Below are positions 23,094 through 44,149 of a stretch of DNA of 64,000 bases, in pieces. The notes below the pieces were generated by a model. That model searched no databases and was not told the origin of the DNA. It was given only the letters and a program-made list of their open reading frames with translations. Within the stretch, counting starts at the first letter, position 1; each line of letters starts with the position of its first letter. Made by a program: the position numbers and the translations under genes. Source of the stretch: Acanthochromis polyacanthus (lineage: Eukaryota > Chordata > Actinopteri > Pomacentridae); NCBI RefSeq assembly GCF_021347895.1, contig NC_067120.1, positions 18,213,361-18,277,360 of the forward strand, given 5' to 3'.

Positions 23094-26000
23094 CCTTTGT
23101 AGAGATCACTCAAGAGGGAAACTCTGCTCTTTTTACTTCACTACCTTGTCTGTTGCTATTGTTCGAACAAAATACTCAAACTGATATTTTATGATGCACC
23201 GTTAATTGACTGAACTCTGCCTCTGTGCATAAAATATTTGACCAGCTCCAACAGTAAATAATACCTTCATGTGAATATATTAACAGTAGTGCAGTTATAT
23301 AATGCAAAATTGCATAATGTCCATATTAATAGACTGAATATACATTTTAATAGGTCAGTATGAACTATATTTATTGCATTACATGCTACAATAATAATAC
23401 AAATTTTGAAATGTGCATTTCTAAACATGTCCTCAAGCCATGTTAAAAGAAACACAAAAATATTCTAAGTTCTTAAACCACATCTCTCCTCCTTCCTTTA
23501 CTGAAAAAAATAAACATGCAAATATTTTCCATTTCAAATTTAAACTCCTAAAACCAGAATTGGCTTCCAAAAAAGTTGTGCTCCTCCTCATGGCTGCAGG
23601 TTTATGTCCCACTACTCGGATTACAACCCAGGGGAACTTTGGGCGAATGTATTAAAAATCAGCTGTCTAGTGTCAGAACTCAGAGTATATATTATTTTGC
23701 ACAATGAAGCTCAAAATTCAGTTGACTTAATCAGATTTTTGAGCGCAGAGGAACTTGGCAATCCTGAAGACAACAGATTTTTATTCCCACTGTCAACTTG
23801 GTAAATGTGACTGATGCTGTAAACTGAATGAATGAGATGACATTTCCGTTGTCCACAGATCTCATGCTATAGAGTTGCACTGTGATTTGGGTTTTAAATA
23901 AGGCCCCTTGTGTTGGATACGCTTGCACATCCGTGTATTTGGATGCAGAGCGTTGACTATGCCTCGTTGTAGCACACAGATTCCTCTCCTTCCTACTTTG
24001 TCCTGCGCCTCTGGAGATGGTAGTAATACTTGTATCGCAGAAGAGCACTTAAAGCTCCTAATATAATTATCTATCCGTTCACAGCCACAGACAAATGAGT
24101 TCAGCCTGGAGATGGCTTTATTTCCCTGTGGAACAGTCTCTCTCCACCAACTGATTCCCCGACTCTACCTCGCAGCTGCTTACATTAACAAACACACAAC
24201 GTAATGGGGCCCATTTATATTCCGACACACTCTCCGTTCACCGGAGCTTTTTCCTGCACTGCTCTCGCCCCGAAAAAACTTTTTACCTCAGGTTATCATG
24301 ACTCCAAACTCATTCCTGAGTTGAATGATAGGGTAATGTACGGTGGGCAGTGGACGGTGAGCAGTTCGCAGTGGCTGCTCGTAGGTTGGCAAGGGCACCA
24401 TCTGGCCTGCTTTGGTCCAGTGGCTTCTGGCTGGTGGTGGCACGAAGCCAGTGGGCACCTGAGTAGTGGTGGCACAGCAGGACAGACTGGTCCTCCAGCT
24501 GGCTCCTAAATGTCCAATTTTCCATGGCAGTGCTGAACCCTCTGCAACAGATGCCTGAACCCACAGGGAGTCCACTTCACTGCCTGTCCTATATTCACCA
24601 TTAATGACCACACATATCATTGTGATTGTAGCTGGTGAAGCAAGGCAGCAGCGAGAAGTCACTTCTGCTTCAGCAGAGAGTTTAAATTGATAAAATGCAT
24701 TAGCAATATTTTGTGCTGATGCTTTTTTCATTACATTTTCTAGCAATCTTCTATTCTTGAAATACCTCTAATTGGTCTGCAAAATCCACTGCAGTGTTGA
24801 GGGAGAGCGATTTTTTTTCCTGTCATAAAGCGAACACAGGAATGCTATTACTCCAAAGTATGCATATGTTTGCACTTGGCAATGTTGAGTATGCAGTATG
24901 TACAGGAATATTATATGGACATGTGCAGCTTAAAGCTTTTACGTGTAGAATATTTACCTCTCACTGCTGCGGGGTAAACACTGTGTTTTCGGTATATTTG
25001 TCACAGCTCATGCAGGATTGACTGAATGCACAAGCATATAGAGCCTCTGCCAAGACAAGAATTGTCTGGATGAAAACAGACATCTACACAAGTACAAATG
25101 CCCCACAGTCCCACTGTGCCTATAGCGTCTGGTTCCAGATACAACTGTGGCTGCAGCTTAAGGTGGAATAATCAGTTCTGCCACCGTTTCAGGGAGAAAG
25201 CTGGGAAAGAAGCTTTGGAAATGACAGTTTACAAATCATGTTATTAATACTTAAACAAATGCAACACATTCCAATTTCAATGGTTACAATGAGATTACAG
25301 CTGAAACCAGATGCTATGCTGGCACACAGGAGGAGGTGGTTCAGTCTTTTATCAGGTAGATTTTAATGGTAGGCAGATGTTTCATGGGGGTCATCAGTTG
25401 GGTTTCATGTATGTAGAAGAGGATAAGCTAGTAAAGTAAGTTAAAGACACACTCTTCTTTTTTTTTTCACCTGACCTAAACCCCATGAACCCCAAAAATG
25501 CAACAAAATAAACATAATCTCAGCTAAATGTCACCATACTTCATCAAAATGACCTTATTCTACATGGCTTCGTTGAAATATGCCAAAAACAAACCATCTG
25601 CACTAACCACCGACTGTAAAAAAAAAAAAACTAACTTCTGTGCTCTGAAATGCAATCATGAAGCCATTAGTGACTCAGCTGTGACCAACAGTCGCATCGG
25701 AAAAATTCAGACTCTTCAGCTGAACGTCAGGCTGTGCTTACACAGAGCAGATGGGAGACAATTATAGAAACAAATTAAAAAATGCAGGTAGTAAATTACC
25801 TTTAGCATATACAGTCAACATTTGTTCTAGTATTGATAACACCTGCGGGCACTTGGACAAATGTTGTACAAGGTGATTCCAGTTTTTTCAACTTTTGCTA
25901 AATGAATGATCAAAGATTCTCTGATTATATTTATGGCATCACACAAATTCCCTCTGCTCTTATCCATGGTTGTGCCGTTTCCATGTACGGAGAACGTTGC

Positions 26001-26138
26001 ATTATAACAACATGACCGATGTTATTCCCTTCACCTGTCGGTTTTTATAATGTTATGCCTGAGTAGTGTATGTTGCTGTGAAAAATGTGACAGAAGCAAA
26101 GAAAAAATGCCTAGAGACTCCTTCAGAGGGTTCATTTT
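23094..26138. other. Intergenic DNA, no gene recognised
   Basis: Tail-to-tail interval between nell2 and tmem117. A GC-richer patch at about 24330-24510 opens a 152-codon frame on the - strand (24288-24746), but it shows no domain, repeats GTGG-type words and has no splice or start context. Short A/T runs only otherwise. Confidence 0.45.
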
Positions 26139-27440
26139 TCCATATGGTGTGTTTTTTAATGCTGGATTACGAGTGTAATAAGCAGTCAGTGCTATGACTG
26201 AGTGTTTCCACCTCAAAACTGCAGTGTACAAGTCACAATCTCAAAAACACAGATTCAGACTTCTGGGAGTTCATATGTAACAAACCTAAGAAGCAGTCCT
26301 GTCAGCTTTTAGGAGAGATTTCCTCGATTATTCTTTTGCAAAGTCTGTCTCTGCTTTAAACCTGTATTTTGGCATTACAACCTGCCATTGTGTGGTGTAG
26401 ACTAGTTTAAAGCTGCTGTCCGGAGTTTGAATCGCAGCGTCTCCCAAAACACTGGTGGTCCCACCCTCCCTCCCTCTGATTTCGCCCCTTTATTTGTGCA
26501 CGCGCGGAATACATGAGAGAAGTGCCCGGAGTGCTGCAGCATCTCGCCTGTTTTGCTGTTTTCCCCTCTTCTACATTTAGTACATTTAGTAAATAATAAA
26601 GGAATTACGTTAGAATGCTGTATTGAGTCTAACTTGTCCTAATACCAAAACAACATGAATCTGCTAGGACGAACGAGTAAAGTTTCAATATGTGATTACA
26701 CTCGTGTATCCCTCTCGATGACGTTGTTTATCAAACTTAGTGCATTTACGCGTGTATATGTGTTACATTGTTTATTTATTTCTATCTAGAGTTCAGAATT
26801 GCATGACTCCTCTGACGAAGAGTATGTCCCAGACGCCCCAACATCTTCCTCCAGAGGTCCGGCATCTAAACGAAGCCGTCAGGCGGGCTATGGAGGCCGT
26901 GGTCGGGGAGCGACGCGAGCACCCCGAGCCAAAAAACGTCCTGCAGTCTCTTGGCCTGACAAGCCGTGGGATTGGTAACTTTTCTGGAAGTTGCTGAGCC
27001 CTGATGCTCTCTCCTCCACAAGCAAAACAAATGTGCGCGTGGTTGCGTAGCGCGTAGCTCGCCCACCTCTGCATGGGCTTGCTTGCTGTGCGCGTAACCG
27101 TTGATTGACAGCATGACAAAGCTGAAGCTCGAACTTGATTGGTCGGCAGCAACCGGCGCTTTTTGGAATAACATGGGGGTCTATGAGAGGAAGGTGGAGC
27201 TCAGGAATAAATTTTCATATTGCGTTATACTAACTTTATATTATAGTATCGAACTAGACTAACACATTTAAGCTTTGTTAAAAAATGATACATAAATTGA
27301 AAACAAACGGAAACTCCGGACAGCAGCTTTAAGAGTGTGTGAGCAATGCTGTAGGTGAGCACAGTTACATCTGTGATATTTTAAGGTATGAAGGGATTAT
27401 TTTTGTAGGAAAAAAAGCTCTCAATATCAGCTTTGGTACA
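26139..27440. repeat. Older interspersed repeat, split by a piggyBac-like insertion (copy B)
   Basis: Second diverged copy of the repeat described at 7311. It begins with CATATGGTGTGTTTTTTAATG and contains GATTCAGACTT and CTGCCATTGTGTGGTGTAGA before the insertion. The right flank (to about 27440) is weakly similar to that of copy A. Limits are approximate. Confidence 0.55.
26407..27332 (+). mobile_element. Non-autonomous piggyBac-like element, copy 2
   Basis: Flanked by TTAA at 26407-26410 and 27329-27332, with the same 18-bp terminal inverted repeats as copy 1. It is collinear with copy 1 over its whole length with only a few percent differences, plus about 10 bases (GAGAAGTGCCCG region) absent from copy 1. 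The same transposase-like N-terminal frame (DSSDEEYVPDAP) is preserved, with Arg/Gly substitutions in the basic stretch. High identity implies recent spread. Confidence 0.75.
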
Positions 27441-32074
<4,634 letters not shown>

Positions 32075-32080
32075 TTTATT
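32075..32080 (-). terminator. tmem117: Possible tmem117 polyadenylation signal
   Basis: TTTATT on the + strand reads AATAAA on the - strand, about 760 bases after the tmem117 stop codon. The downstream GU-rich element is weak, so another signal may be used. Confidence 0.3.
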
Positions 32081-32839
32081 ATCTCTGCAACTAGCATCAA
32101 GTGAGGGGATATGAATAGGTCATCACCACACTTTGATGTCGATAATCATTTCATTTCAACAAGAAATATACATTGAAAATTGAGTGAGAGCGACGTCACA
32201 GGAGAACAAATTAAAACGATAAAGTCTGAGGATCAAATGAGGTAACAACTGTCCGTATGATATGAAAACATATATCAGACATTTATAAAGCAGACCAAAA
32301 CTGGGACATCTTCCATTTTGTTGCCTATAGTAGTTCAGGCTGTTAGAATACGTTTCTGTCTGTATCTGAAGATATGAAACATCAAGGCACTGTTGTAGCT
32401 GTAACACTGCTCTGATACAATAAAATCCACCTGACTGCAATGTCACAGCTGTAGAAACACTCCTCTGATATAGGCACCCGTTAGTTTACCGTGACAAAAT
32501 TGACTTATGAAAATGCAAAATCCAAGCGAGCACCATGTCAATTAAGAGTTTGCATTCGTTTTCAAAAGATCCGTTTGTTATCAGAACTGGTGCCAGTTTA
32601 GAGGCTTTAAAAAGGTTGTTATATAAAAATATATTAATACGACTGCAATAGCCATCGGAGTTGGCTTGGCTTGGTGAGTATCACTTTGTCTTTTGCATGG
32701 ATAGTTGTGTTAAACATCTTTCTCTTACAGCTCGGTCTTAACAATGTGAGATCTTCATGGATCGCATTGTGAGCTCACTGATTATCGTACTTCCAACCGG
32801 TTTGCTTGAAATAGTTCAACGTTTCGGGAGTTCTTAAGG

Positions 32840-33501
32840 TCACGGAGAGAGTTTTTGGACATCAAAAGAGACTGCTGGTTCATCCTGTGACACACTGTCA
32901 ATCACAATGCTCGGATGTGTCTCTTGGGTTTCCATGGAAATAGTCGAATTTGTCGAAGGTGTCGCTCCAAAGTGTGGCCCATCCACAGACAGAAGCATCG
33001 GCGTTCCCGATCGCTTCAGACTATCGCTCATGGTCACTTGCATCTCCTCTGGCGTCACGCCCATCTCCTTGCTGTACTCCGACGGTGACTTCCTCTTTAT
33101 CCTCTCATACGTCTTGTCTTGATTTTCTGGGAAGGTCTCGCTGTCTTGAAATCGGCCAAACAACCAGATGAAGAACCCAAAGAGGACGAACGCCGCCAGG
33201 CTTGGAATAAAGGCCAGGCATTTGATGTCCAGGCTGGTTCCGATGTAGCGACTGTGGAGGAACATGTCCCGCTCAACATAGGTTGAGTTGGTGTTTGGAT
33301 CGATGTTGGTGGAGCGCCACTCGTAAGTGAGCGTGCTATGGTTGAAGTTCCTGAGTGTTTCTGGCTCCTCCACTGTGTAGATCTTCTCGCCAGGCCCGAC
33401 GTACTGACCGTACTCATAGGGCTTGTAGAAGATCTGGTTCTTCCACATGTTGAGGTCCAAAATCAGCACGAGGAAGATGATACCGTAGTTGAACCACTTA
33501 C
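32840..33501 (-). CDS. tmem117: TMEM117, terminal coding exon
   Basis: Read on the - strand, the exon starts after TTGCAG at 33501 with GT, completing a Gly codon. It runs 219 codons to TGA at 32840-32842. The first residues are KWFNYGIIFLVLILDLNMW, a membrane segment, then KNQIFYKPYEYGQYVGPGE, typical TMEM117 wording. A loop with N-x-S/T sequons follows, then a second membrane segment CLAFIPSLAAFVLFGFFIW, and a charged cytosolic-type tail containing ENQDKTYERIKRKSPSEYSK. The last 60 residues are Ser/Thr-rich and look unlike the mammalian tail as I remember it. TMEM117 is a multi-pass membrane protein of about 500 residues; a role in ER-stress-induced apoptosis has been reported, but its molecular function is unclear. 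Confidence 0.93.
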
Positions 33502-34505
33502 CTGCAATGAGACTTCAATTAGATTACACATCAGGCTTTTGACAGCTAAGCAAAGAAACAAACATACACACGCTGTACAGATAATTTAACAGACACGCTG
33601 ATTGATGTGCAACGCAAACCTCCTCCAAACAAGATTTAGAGGGCAGAGTCCGACAGACAGATATGCTGTCACATTCATTTATCAGGGATCCCTCTCGCTT
33701 TGCATACAGACGGAGAGATCCATTTGCAGGTGCTACTTCCTCTAGAGTATCTTCTAACGAGATCACTATATTACCGTGAGACAGCCATCTCCCCAGGTTG
33801 ACTGATAGCGGGCAGATGTCTCCATCGGTATACGTGACACTGCTCCCTTCCTCTTCCCAAGATATGATGTTAATAAGCTTTTAGTTAAACCAATCACGTC
33901 GTGCCACAGCTATTTCCATAATGCTTAATGGATATGCAATGCATTAGGGTTAACAACCTTTCGCGAATCACTGAACGTTTGAACAGCTTAACATTTAGCT
34001 CAGGAACATTGGTTTTGCCTTCTCTTGATGGTTGTGAGTGGCCGTGTGCACGTGGCGGAACAAAATGGAGAAACCGGGAGGACGGTTTAAAATGGGAAAT
34101 ATACTCATTTGCCGAGAACATTAAGACGCAGAGATGTGAAAGTTGATGAGAGAAGCGTCTCGCACGACAGGGAGGAACACGAGGAACAGGAAACACAGTC
34201 GAAGCGCTGGTGGCACCTGTGTGCCACATCAGCTGCACATGTATTATAAATGGTTGCTGTGGTTTAACCAACAGACTCTTCCCCACAGAGAGTAAAAAGA
34301 AAAACTAGAGCAGACACAGCGTGTTTTGGTATTCACAATTTAATTCGAAAATAGGACAAATTTACGTCTCCCTTGTGGCCATTTCGATTTCTTTCTACTA
34401 CCTAATTTATGCCTGTGGGTGTGCAGAAGCGTTTGGAAAAGGTACTCCTCGTAAAACAATGACATGCTCCTGTTCTTTGTGTGCAGCAGCTGTGTCGGGG
34501 TGTAC

Positions 34506-34635
34506 CTGTAATATGAATGTGGTACTCCTCTTTAAAGATACGCTTGCAGACAGGAAGCTTGACCTTCACGTGCGTTGTTGACATTCCTGGTAGATTCATA
34601 TCCAGGTCACCCATGAAGTGAGGGAACTCCCAGTC
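34506..34635 (-). CDS. tmem117: TMEM117, internal exon behind a (TG)n-T5 acceptor
   Basis: On the - strand the exon begins after GTGTTTTTCAG and reads DWEFPHFMGDLDMNLPGMS, then KRIFKEEYHIHITG, closely matching TMEM117. The length is 130 bases: 43 codons plus the first base of a Gly codon completed at 33501. The donor is GTACAC. This is a soluble loop between membrane segments, probably facing one side of the membrane, with a conserved DWEFPHF motif. The acceptor is preceded by only five T residues and then 89 TG units. Confidence 0.92.
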
Positions 34636-34639
34636 CTGA

Positions 34640-37682
<3,043 letters not shown>

Positions 37683-37842
37683 CTGCATGACAATGAGAAG
37701 GTCGAAGACCAAGATGAAGGAGGCTAGGAAGGCTCTGGAGACCTCATCGCTGGGCAGGAAGCCTCGGTTCAGGTTGTCCCAGCTGATCCAGTCGGTGCTG
37801 ATGACCAGAACCACCACCGACGTCAGAGAGATGAGCACTGTC
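37683..37842 (-). CDS. tmem117: TMEM117, internal exon with two membrane segments
   Basis: On the - strand the exon starts after CTCCTGCAG with G, completing the Trp codon begun at 39563-39564. The translation TVLISLTSVVVLVISTDW is a membrane segment, followed by ISWDNLNRGFLPSDEVSRAF, one of the most conserved TMEM117 stretches, and then LASFILVFDLLIVMQ, a second membrane segment. It ends on a full Gln codon before the donor GTAGAC. The 160 bases keep the frame with both neighbours. Confidence 0.95.
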
Positions 37843-39562
37843 CTGCAGGAGAGAGGAGAGGAGGGGCGGAGAGGGAAAACAGAGGAGAGATAGGGAAGAA
37901 AAAAAAAAGATGGAGAGGAGAGGACATCCGAGGATGGAAAGAAAAGAGAGTAGAGGTGAGGCAAGGAGGGAGAAATCTATGAATGTCAAATGTGAAATCG
38001 CACATCAGAAACCTGAAAAAAAACATACAATTTAGCAATCTCAACCTCAATGAGGTACACAGTTAATATTGTATGTCTTGGAAGATGAACAGCCCTTCCA
38101 CGACAAGTACAAGAAAAGGTAAATCGAGCACTTGTCAGTCTCTCCTCACAGACTCAATAATGTATCGAACCACCTGTTTTTTTTCACCAAGATCTGACAA
38201 ATGGCGGCAGATAAAGCTTCCAGGAAGATATATGTGCAAAGACGAAACCTGTGTGTGTTTGTGGATACAGAGACAATGTAATTCAGAACTCTACTGCATA
38301 CATATTTCTGCGTATTTACATATTCAACAAAAGTCAAAGCATTTCATTTACCTGCGTGTTTCTGTCTGCATTTTGCACAGTTTGCTGGATTTTTGTTGGT
38401 GTCACATTGCTGTAACTACTACATTCACTGTTTACTGGAAAATTCCTCAGCCATGCAAAAAGACACACTGACTTAGTACTATTCTCAACTGTGTATTTTG
38501 TCTCAATGTCACCCAGCGATTATTGTGCTGTTGTGTGCATTCTCACGCCACACGTCGGTTGGCTGCTCTGCAGATAGCGACTGCCAGCTCATATCCCATC
38601 TCAACTGTTCGGGGGGGGGGGGATAAATTTTGAAGGTTTTTATAAGTCCATAGTGGGATTCCTTTCCTCAGAGTGCCGGACTTTTGGCACCGTCCTTTAC
38701 AATTTGCCACGGCCCTTCAGCACATATTGACAAGATATATCCAGCAACACATTTATCAATCACATCTCAAGCTCTGAATTTTCAACGATCGCTCGTCAAA
38801 TCTGGCATTGATTGTGACAGTGCGAGTCGGGGCATCCATCAATAAAATGAAGGGCTGCAGAGAAGTCACAGAACAATTCGTCTGCTTGCATTCTAATTGC
38901 AGGTGAATCAATTCAGCGCCGCGGCCGAACTCTTTGAAGTTTGAGATGTCTACGTCTTGAGAGATCTCTCTGTGTTCATATCAAACAGATGTCAGGCCCG
39001 CTTCAGCTTCTTCACTTGTCCTTCACTTCTCACTTTGACCTTAAGATGAACCCCTGGAGAAGGCGTTTGCATGTCTTGTCGGACTGACGACAGCGTCACA
39101 GCGGCTGACTGACAGCACTGAGCCTCTTTGGTGAATGAGCGCCGCCGGGACTGAGCACTGGTGGTGTAATACATCTAAGCAGGGAATGGCTCTACTTGGC
39201 CGTCGAGTAATGGGCGTATCAGACATGGTTTGCAGCATTTGTTTAGCAGTTATTTCAGGGTCACAGCATGTGGTGCGAGTAAGTAAAAGGCAGGGCTATA
39301 GTTTGCCCTGCGACCTTACTGTGTCCATTGATTTTCACCGTGTTCTTCTAATTAAAGGTGCTGACACTGACTGAGGGAAGATTAACATGCTTATTGACTG
39401 CGTGTAACCCTGCAGCGGGCTGGAGAGACGGCATAACACACATCTGTGAGAGTGTTGCAGGAACATATAATGCATCTAGTAAACTAGTAAGAAGAAAATT
39501 TGCTAGGAAAACCTAACAAATGATGAACATCATTTCACAGAGATTTCAAGCAAATGACATAC

Positions 39563-39660
39563 CAGAAGAGGACAATCCTGTTGTTGCCTTGTTTCCAGAA
39601 TCTTCTGGCAGCTTTGCCCCAGTCTGGGTAGTGCTGATCCTGGAGCATCATATCTGTCAC
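39563..39660 (-). CDS. tmem117: TMEM117, internal exon
   Basis: On the - strand the exon starts after CTTTCCATAG with full codons and reads VTDMMLQDQHYPDWGKAARR, then FWKQGNNRIVLF, ending with TG of a split Trp codon before GTATGT. This soluble loop with D-x-x-YPDWGK is characteristic of TMEM117. It is 98 bases, in frame with exons at 44050 and 37842. Confidence 0.93.
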
Positions 39661-42079
39661 CTATGGAAAGTAAAATATACATAAAATTACTCACAATAAT
39701 TGGGCAAAGAGGAGTTTAATTCACAGACAGTTGGCTCAGCATAAAGACTGGAGGCAAGGGGAAATAAACAGCCAGGCTCTATCCAAAGTTGACAAAATAT
39801 GCCTTCTAGCACATACGAAAAGCTCACTAATTATCACAGTATATCTGATCTGTTTAAACAAAATCGAAGTGCAACAATGGAAAGGTGTGGTTTTATAGGC
39901 TCTCTATTATGCTGCATAATCACCCTGATGCACACAGGTAACTTTAGTATAACCAACAGTACGAATTTAAGTCCCACCACTGTCACTGAATGAACCACTA
40001 AAAACTCATCTCTGTATGTTAAAGTTATTTAGTTAGAATTTTTTCAATGAGATTAATCCTATCCTACCTTAAAACGGCTTAGACATAACTCTACACTGTT
40101 GCCTCTGTCTCCGCCTATCCCTCCCCACTCACTGCAGCTCAGCACACCAGCTCTCCTACCCCTCTGCTTAAACACTGTGTAACTTATCATTGCTACACAA
40201 TGGGTAATTTAGCTGTACATGTTCAAACTGGAAAGTAACTCTGAATGGGAATAATGAAACAGAAAGTCCCACGCAGGGGTTTTTTGAGCAAATTAAATGA
40301 GCAGTGAACAAGCTGAATAATGAACAAGTTCAGAGGAGCTGTAGGAGAATCTTGTACTTTTGGTAGAGCAAAGCTAACTAACTCTCTTTGCTCTCGAGCT
40401 TGTTTCAGGCTCACGTGACAAACTCAAAGATGTGCCGCCATATTTAATATAATGGACAGGCACAGGACTGTTATCAATCTTACTGTCTAATTCTAGTAGT
40501 GTAGTTACATGTCTTTGTACTGAAAATGTTAGTATGGGCCTTTCGGATTGGAATGCAGATGATATACTAGCTGTAGCGTATGTATATACAGTACAGTTTA
40601 AGCACAATAATTTTTTTAATTCTGCACCTTAATGGCTATTCATCATGTTATATTTTCATTTGTTTAAGAGAATATGTATATTGATTTATAAATTTTACTT
40701 CTTTATGAGTAGATTGCTGCGCGTTGCATTAACAGACCTTTTCAAAAAGACACATAGTCTGTTCAGTAAAACAGTTTCCTAATTAAAGTAAGAGAAATGT
40801 GGAATATTTTATATTTCTTGCACCAAAAACATACCAAACTATGGCCTCAAAACCAAGGTACGTACCAAAACGGAATTTTTGTATTATATGCCAAAGAAAG
40901 AAAAGGAGAAAGTGCATTTTCTTTTATATTCCTTCAATGGAACTCATAAAAGGCTACACAGTAACTGATACGTTACACAGCAGTAGGCTTTCACCTTTGT
41001 GTCTAAAATTTGCATGATCCTACTAAAAGAAACTATCTTAGTTTGTTGTGAAAGAAGCTGACTGGCCTGCTGAACCCTGATCCACATCAAACACCACTGG
41101 GATGAACTTCCAACTGTGAGCCAGTCCTTGTTACCCAACATAAACGCCCCAATCTCGTTAATTCTGCTAATGGAAGCAAATCCCTGCAACCAGATCCTCA
41201 AATCAGTTAGAGTGGCATATTAGCTAACACAGATTTGGAATTATGTGCTCAAAAATCACACATGGGTGCAATGTTTGGAACTCCACATATTTCATGTGCA
41301 AAAATCCACCAACAACAAGAAATGACAAATTATTGCCCCAGCACATTTCAGTTATAACAATGCTGAATAATGAATAATGCTGACATGTCACAGAACTACA
41401 AACAAACATGCGCCTATACGTGACTTTAAATACTGAATAATGTTGAATGAAACTTCATCTGTGATTAAATGCCGATAAGTGTGTGATTACCTTCAAACAC
41501 ACTGGCTTGTTTCATTATTAACGTTGTGTTTGTACCAGTTGGGGATAAACTTTTCACACTGTCAACCTTAATGCCATTAAAAGTCATTTACGGGAGATTT
41601 TCTTGCACGGATGCAGGGTGCTGTCAGAAAGCATTTTATACACGAGGAGAAAAATTTCCACTACATTCTTGATGTGGAGCTGCTGCAGAGGCAAGGTCAA
41701 TTTGTCAATAAAGCGCTTCACTGCAGATACTGTAGCCTGTGTTGGAAAAAGGATTTGAATCAGGGAATCTGTGAGACGTTTCTGGCGCTGCAGCATTTCA
41801 AAAACAGACACTTCCTGTCCGCCTGTGTGCTGAAGACGCACTGTAAATCTGCTATGCTGGGGAGACGCAGAGGTCATCTTCAAAGTGCCTTGTTGAATTA
41901 ATCAAATGTAAAAAACCTTGTGAGTGATCTCTGGAATCAGCACTTTGCCTTGGCCTTACTTTCTCTCCCCCAACACACACACCTCTGCCTCCCTGATTCA
42001 CCTTCTCACTCGCTGCTTCCCCCAGCTCGCTTCCAACCAGACTTCTACATTTCCCTTTCCCCTTCACCTCTGTTTCTTA

Positions 42080-43330
<1,251 letters not shown>

Positions 43331-44049
43331 TTGATATGAAAGCTCATCTCAAAGAGACAAATGCCATGGGATGTTAGCATGCTAATATTCGCATAAAGCT
43401 TGTTGCAAATGAGCCAATATTTGTGCCAGCATTTTAGTATTAAACTGTTATATGTTTTTGTGTCACTCAAAAGGTGCTTTTTTAAAACCTAATCTGGTCA
43501 GACGTATTACTTTGTTTCCACATTCTAGACATTGGCGGACACACCAGGATTTTTGCCAATTGTAGATTCTATTTATGCTGTTTAAAGATTGCAAATGGCT
43601 GCTTGTGTCAAGATAACATTTAACATCAAAGAACTCGGCCTTCTTATGTTAAATGAAAAAAATGGTGTGTTTTTTCAGCATTTGAGTATCAAAAATTGCT
43701 TCCCACATGTAGCAAACGGTTTCAAAGTTTACTTCTTCATCGCCCTATATTTAACTAAGCACGCATCTCAAATGCAGCTGCTGGAATATTCATTATTCTG
43801 TTTGGGTTATCAGTTTCAGATCTTAGGAAACAAAGTGTTGAATAAATGGAAATTTTGACCTATTGGTGCTAAATTAAAAGATTAAAAAAATCCTCTGGGA
43901 ACCATAAATCTCTTTACCAAACCACGCTGCTAGAATAATATTATTTTCAGTGTCTTTAATACAGTAGAGCTAAAACTGGAATGCCAGTCTTTCCACTCGC
44001 AAATGCAATCTTATCTAATGTCAAGCATACAAAAGAGTTGGACGCTCAC

Positions 44050-44149
44050 CATCCAAGCAGTAACAAAATCTCCCATCCATGTCCCCACTGCAGCAATCTT
44101 CATAAAACTCTCATTTCTGATGCCCATGTATTCTGTCACCATGTGAGGC
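44050..44149 (-). CDS. tmem117: TMEM117, internal exon
   Basis: On the - strand the exon starts after CCTTGCAG with G, completing a Glu codon begun at 55174-55173, and reads PHMVTEYMGIRNESF, then MKIAAVGTWMGDFVTAWM. The second part is a membrane segment and the first carries an N-E-S sequon. It ends on a full Met codon at the donor GTGAGC. The 100-base length keeps the frame. Wording is strongly TMEM117-like. Confidence 0.93.

Noticed and set aside
24288..24746. A 152-codon frame on the - strand in the intergenic region
   Set aside because: No recognisable domain, no plausible start or splice context, and composition follows a local GC-rich repeat-like patch.
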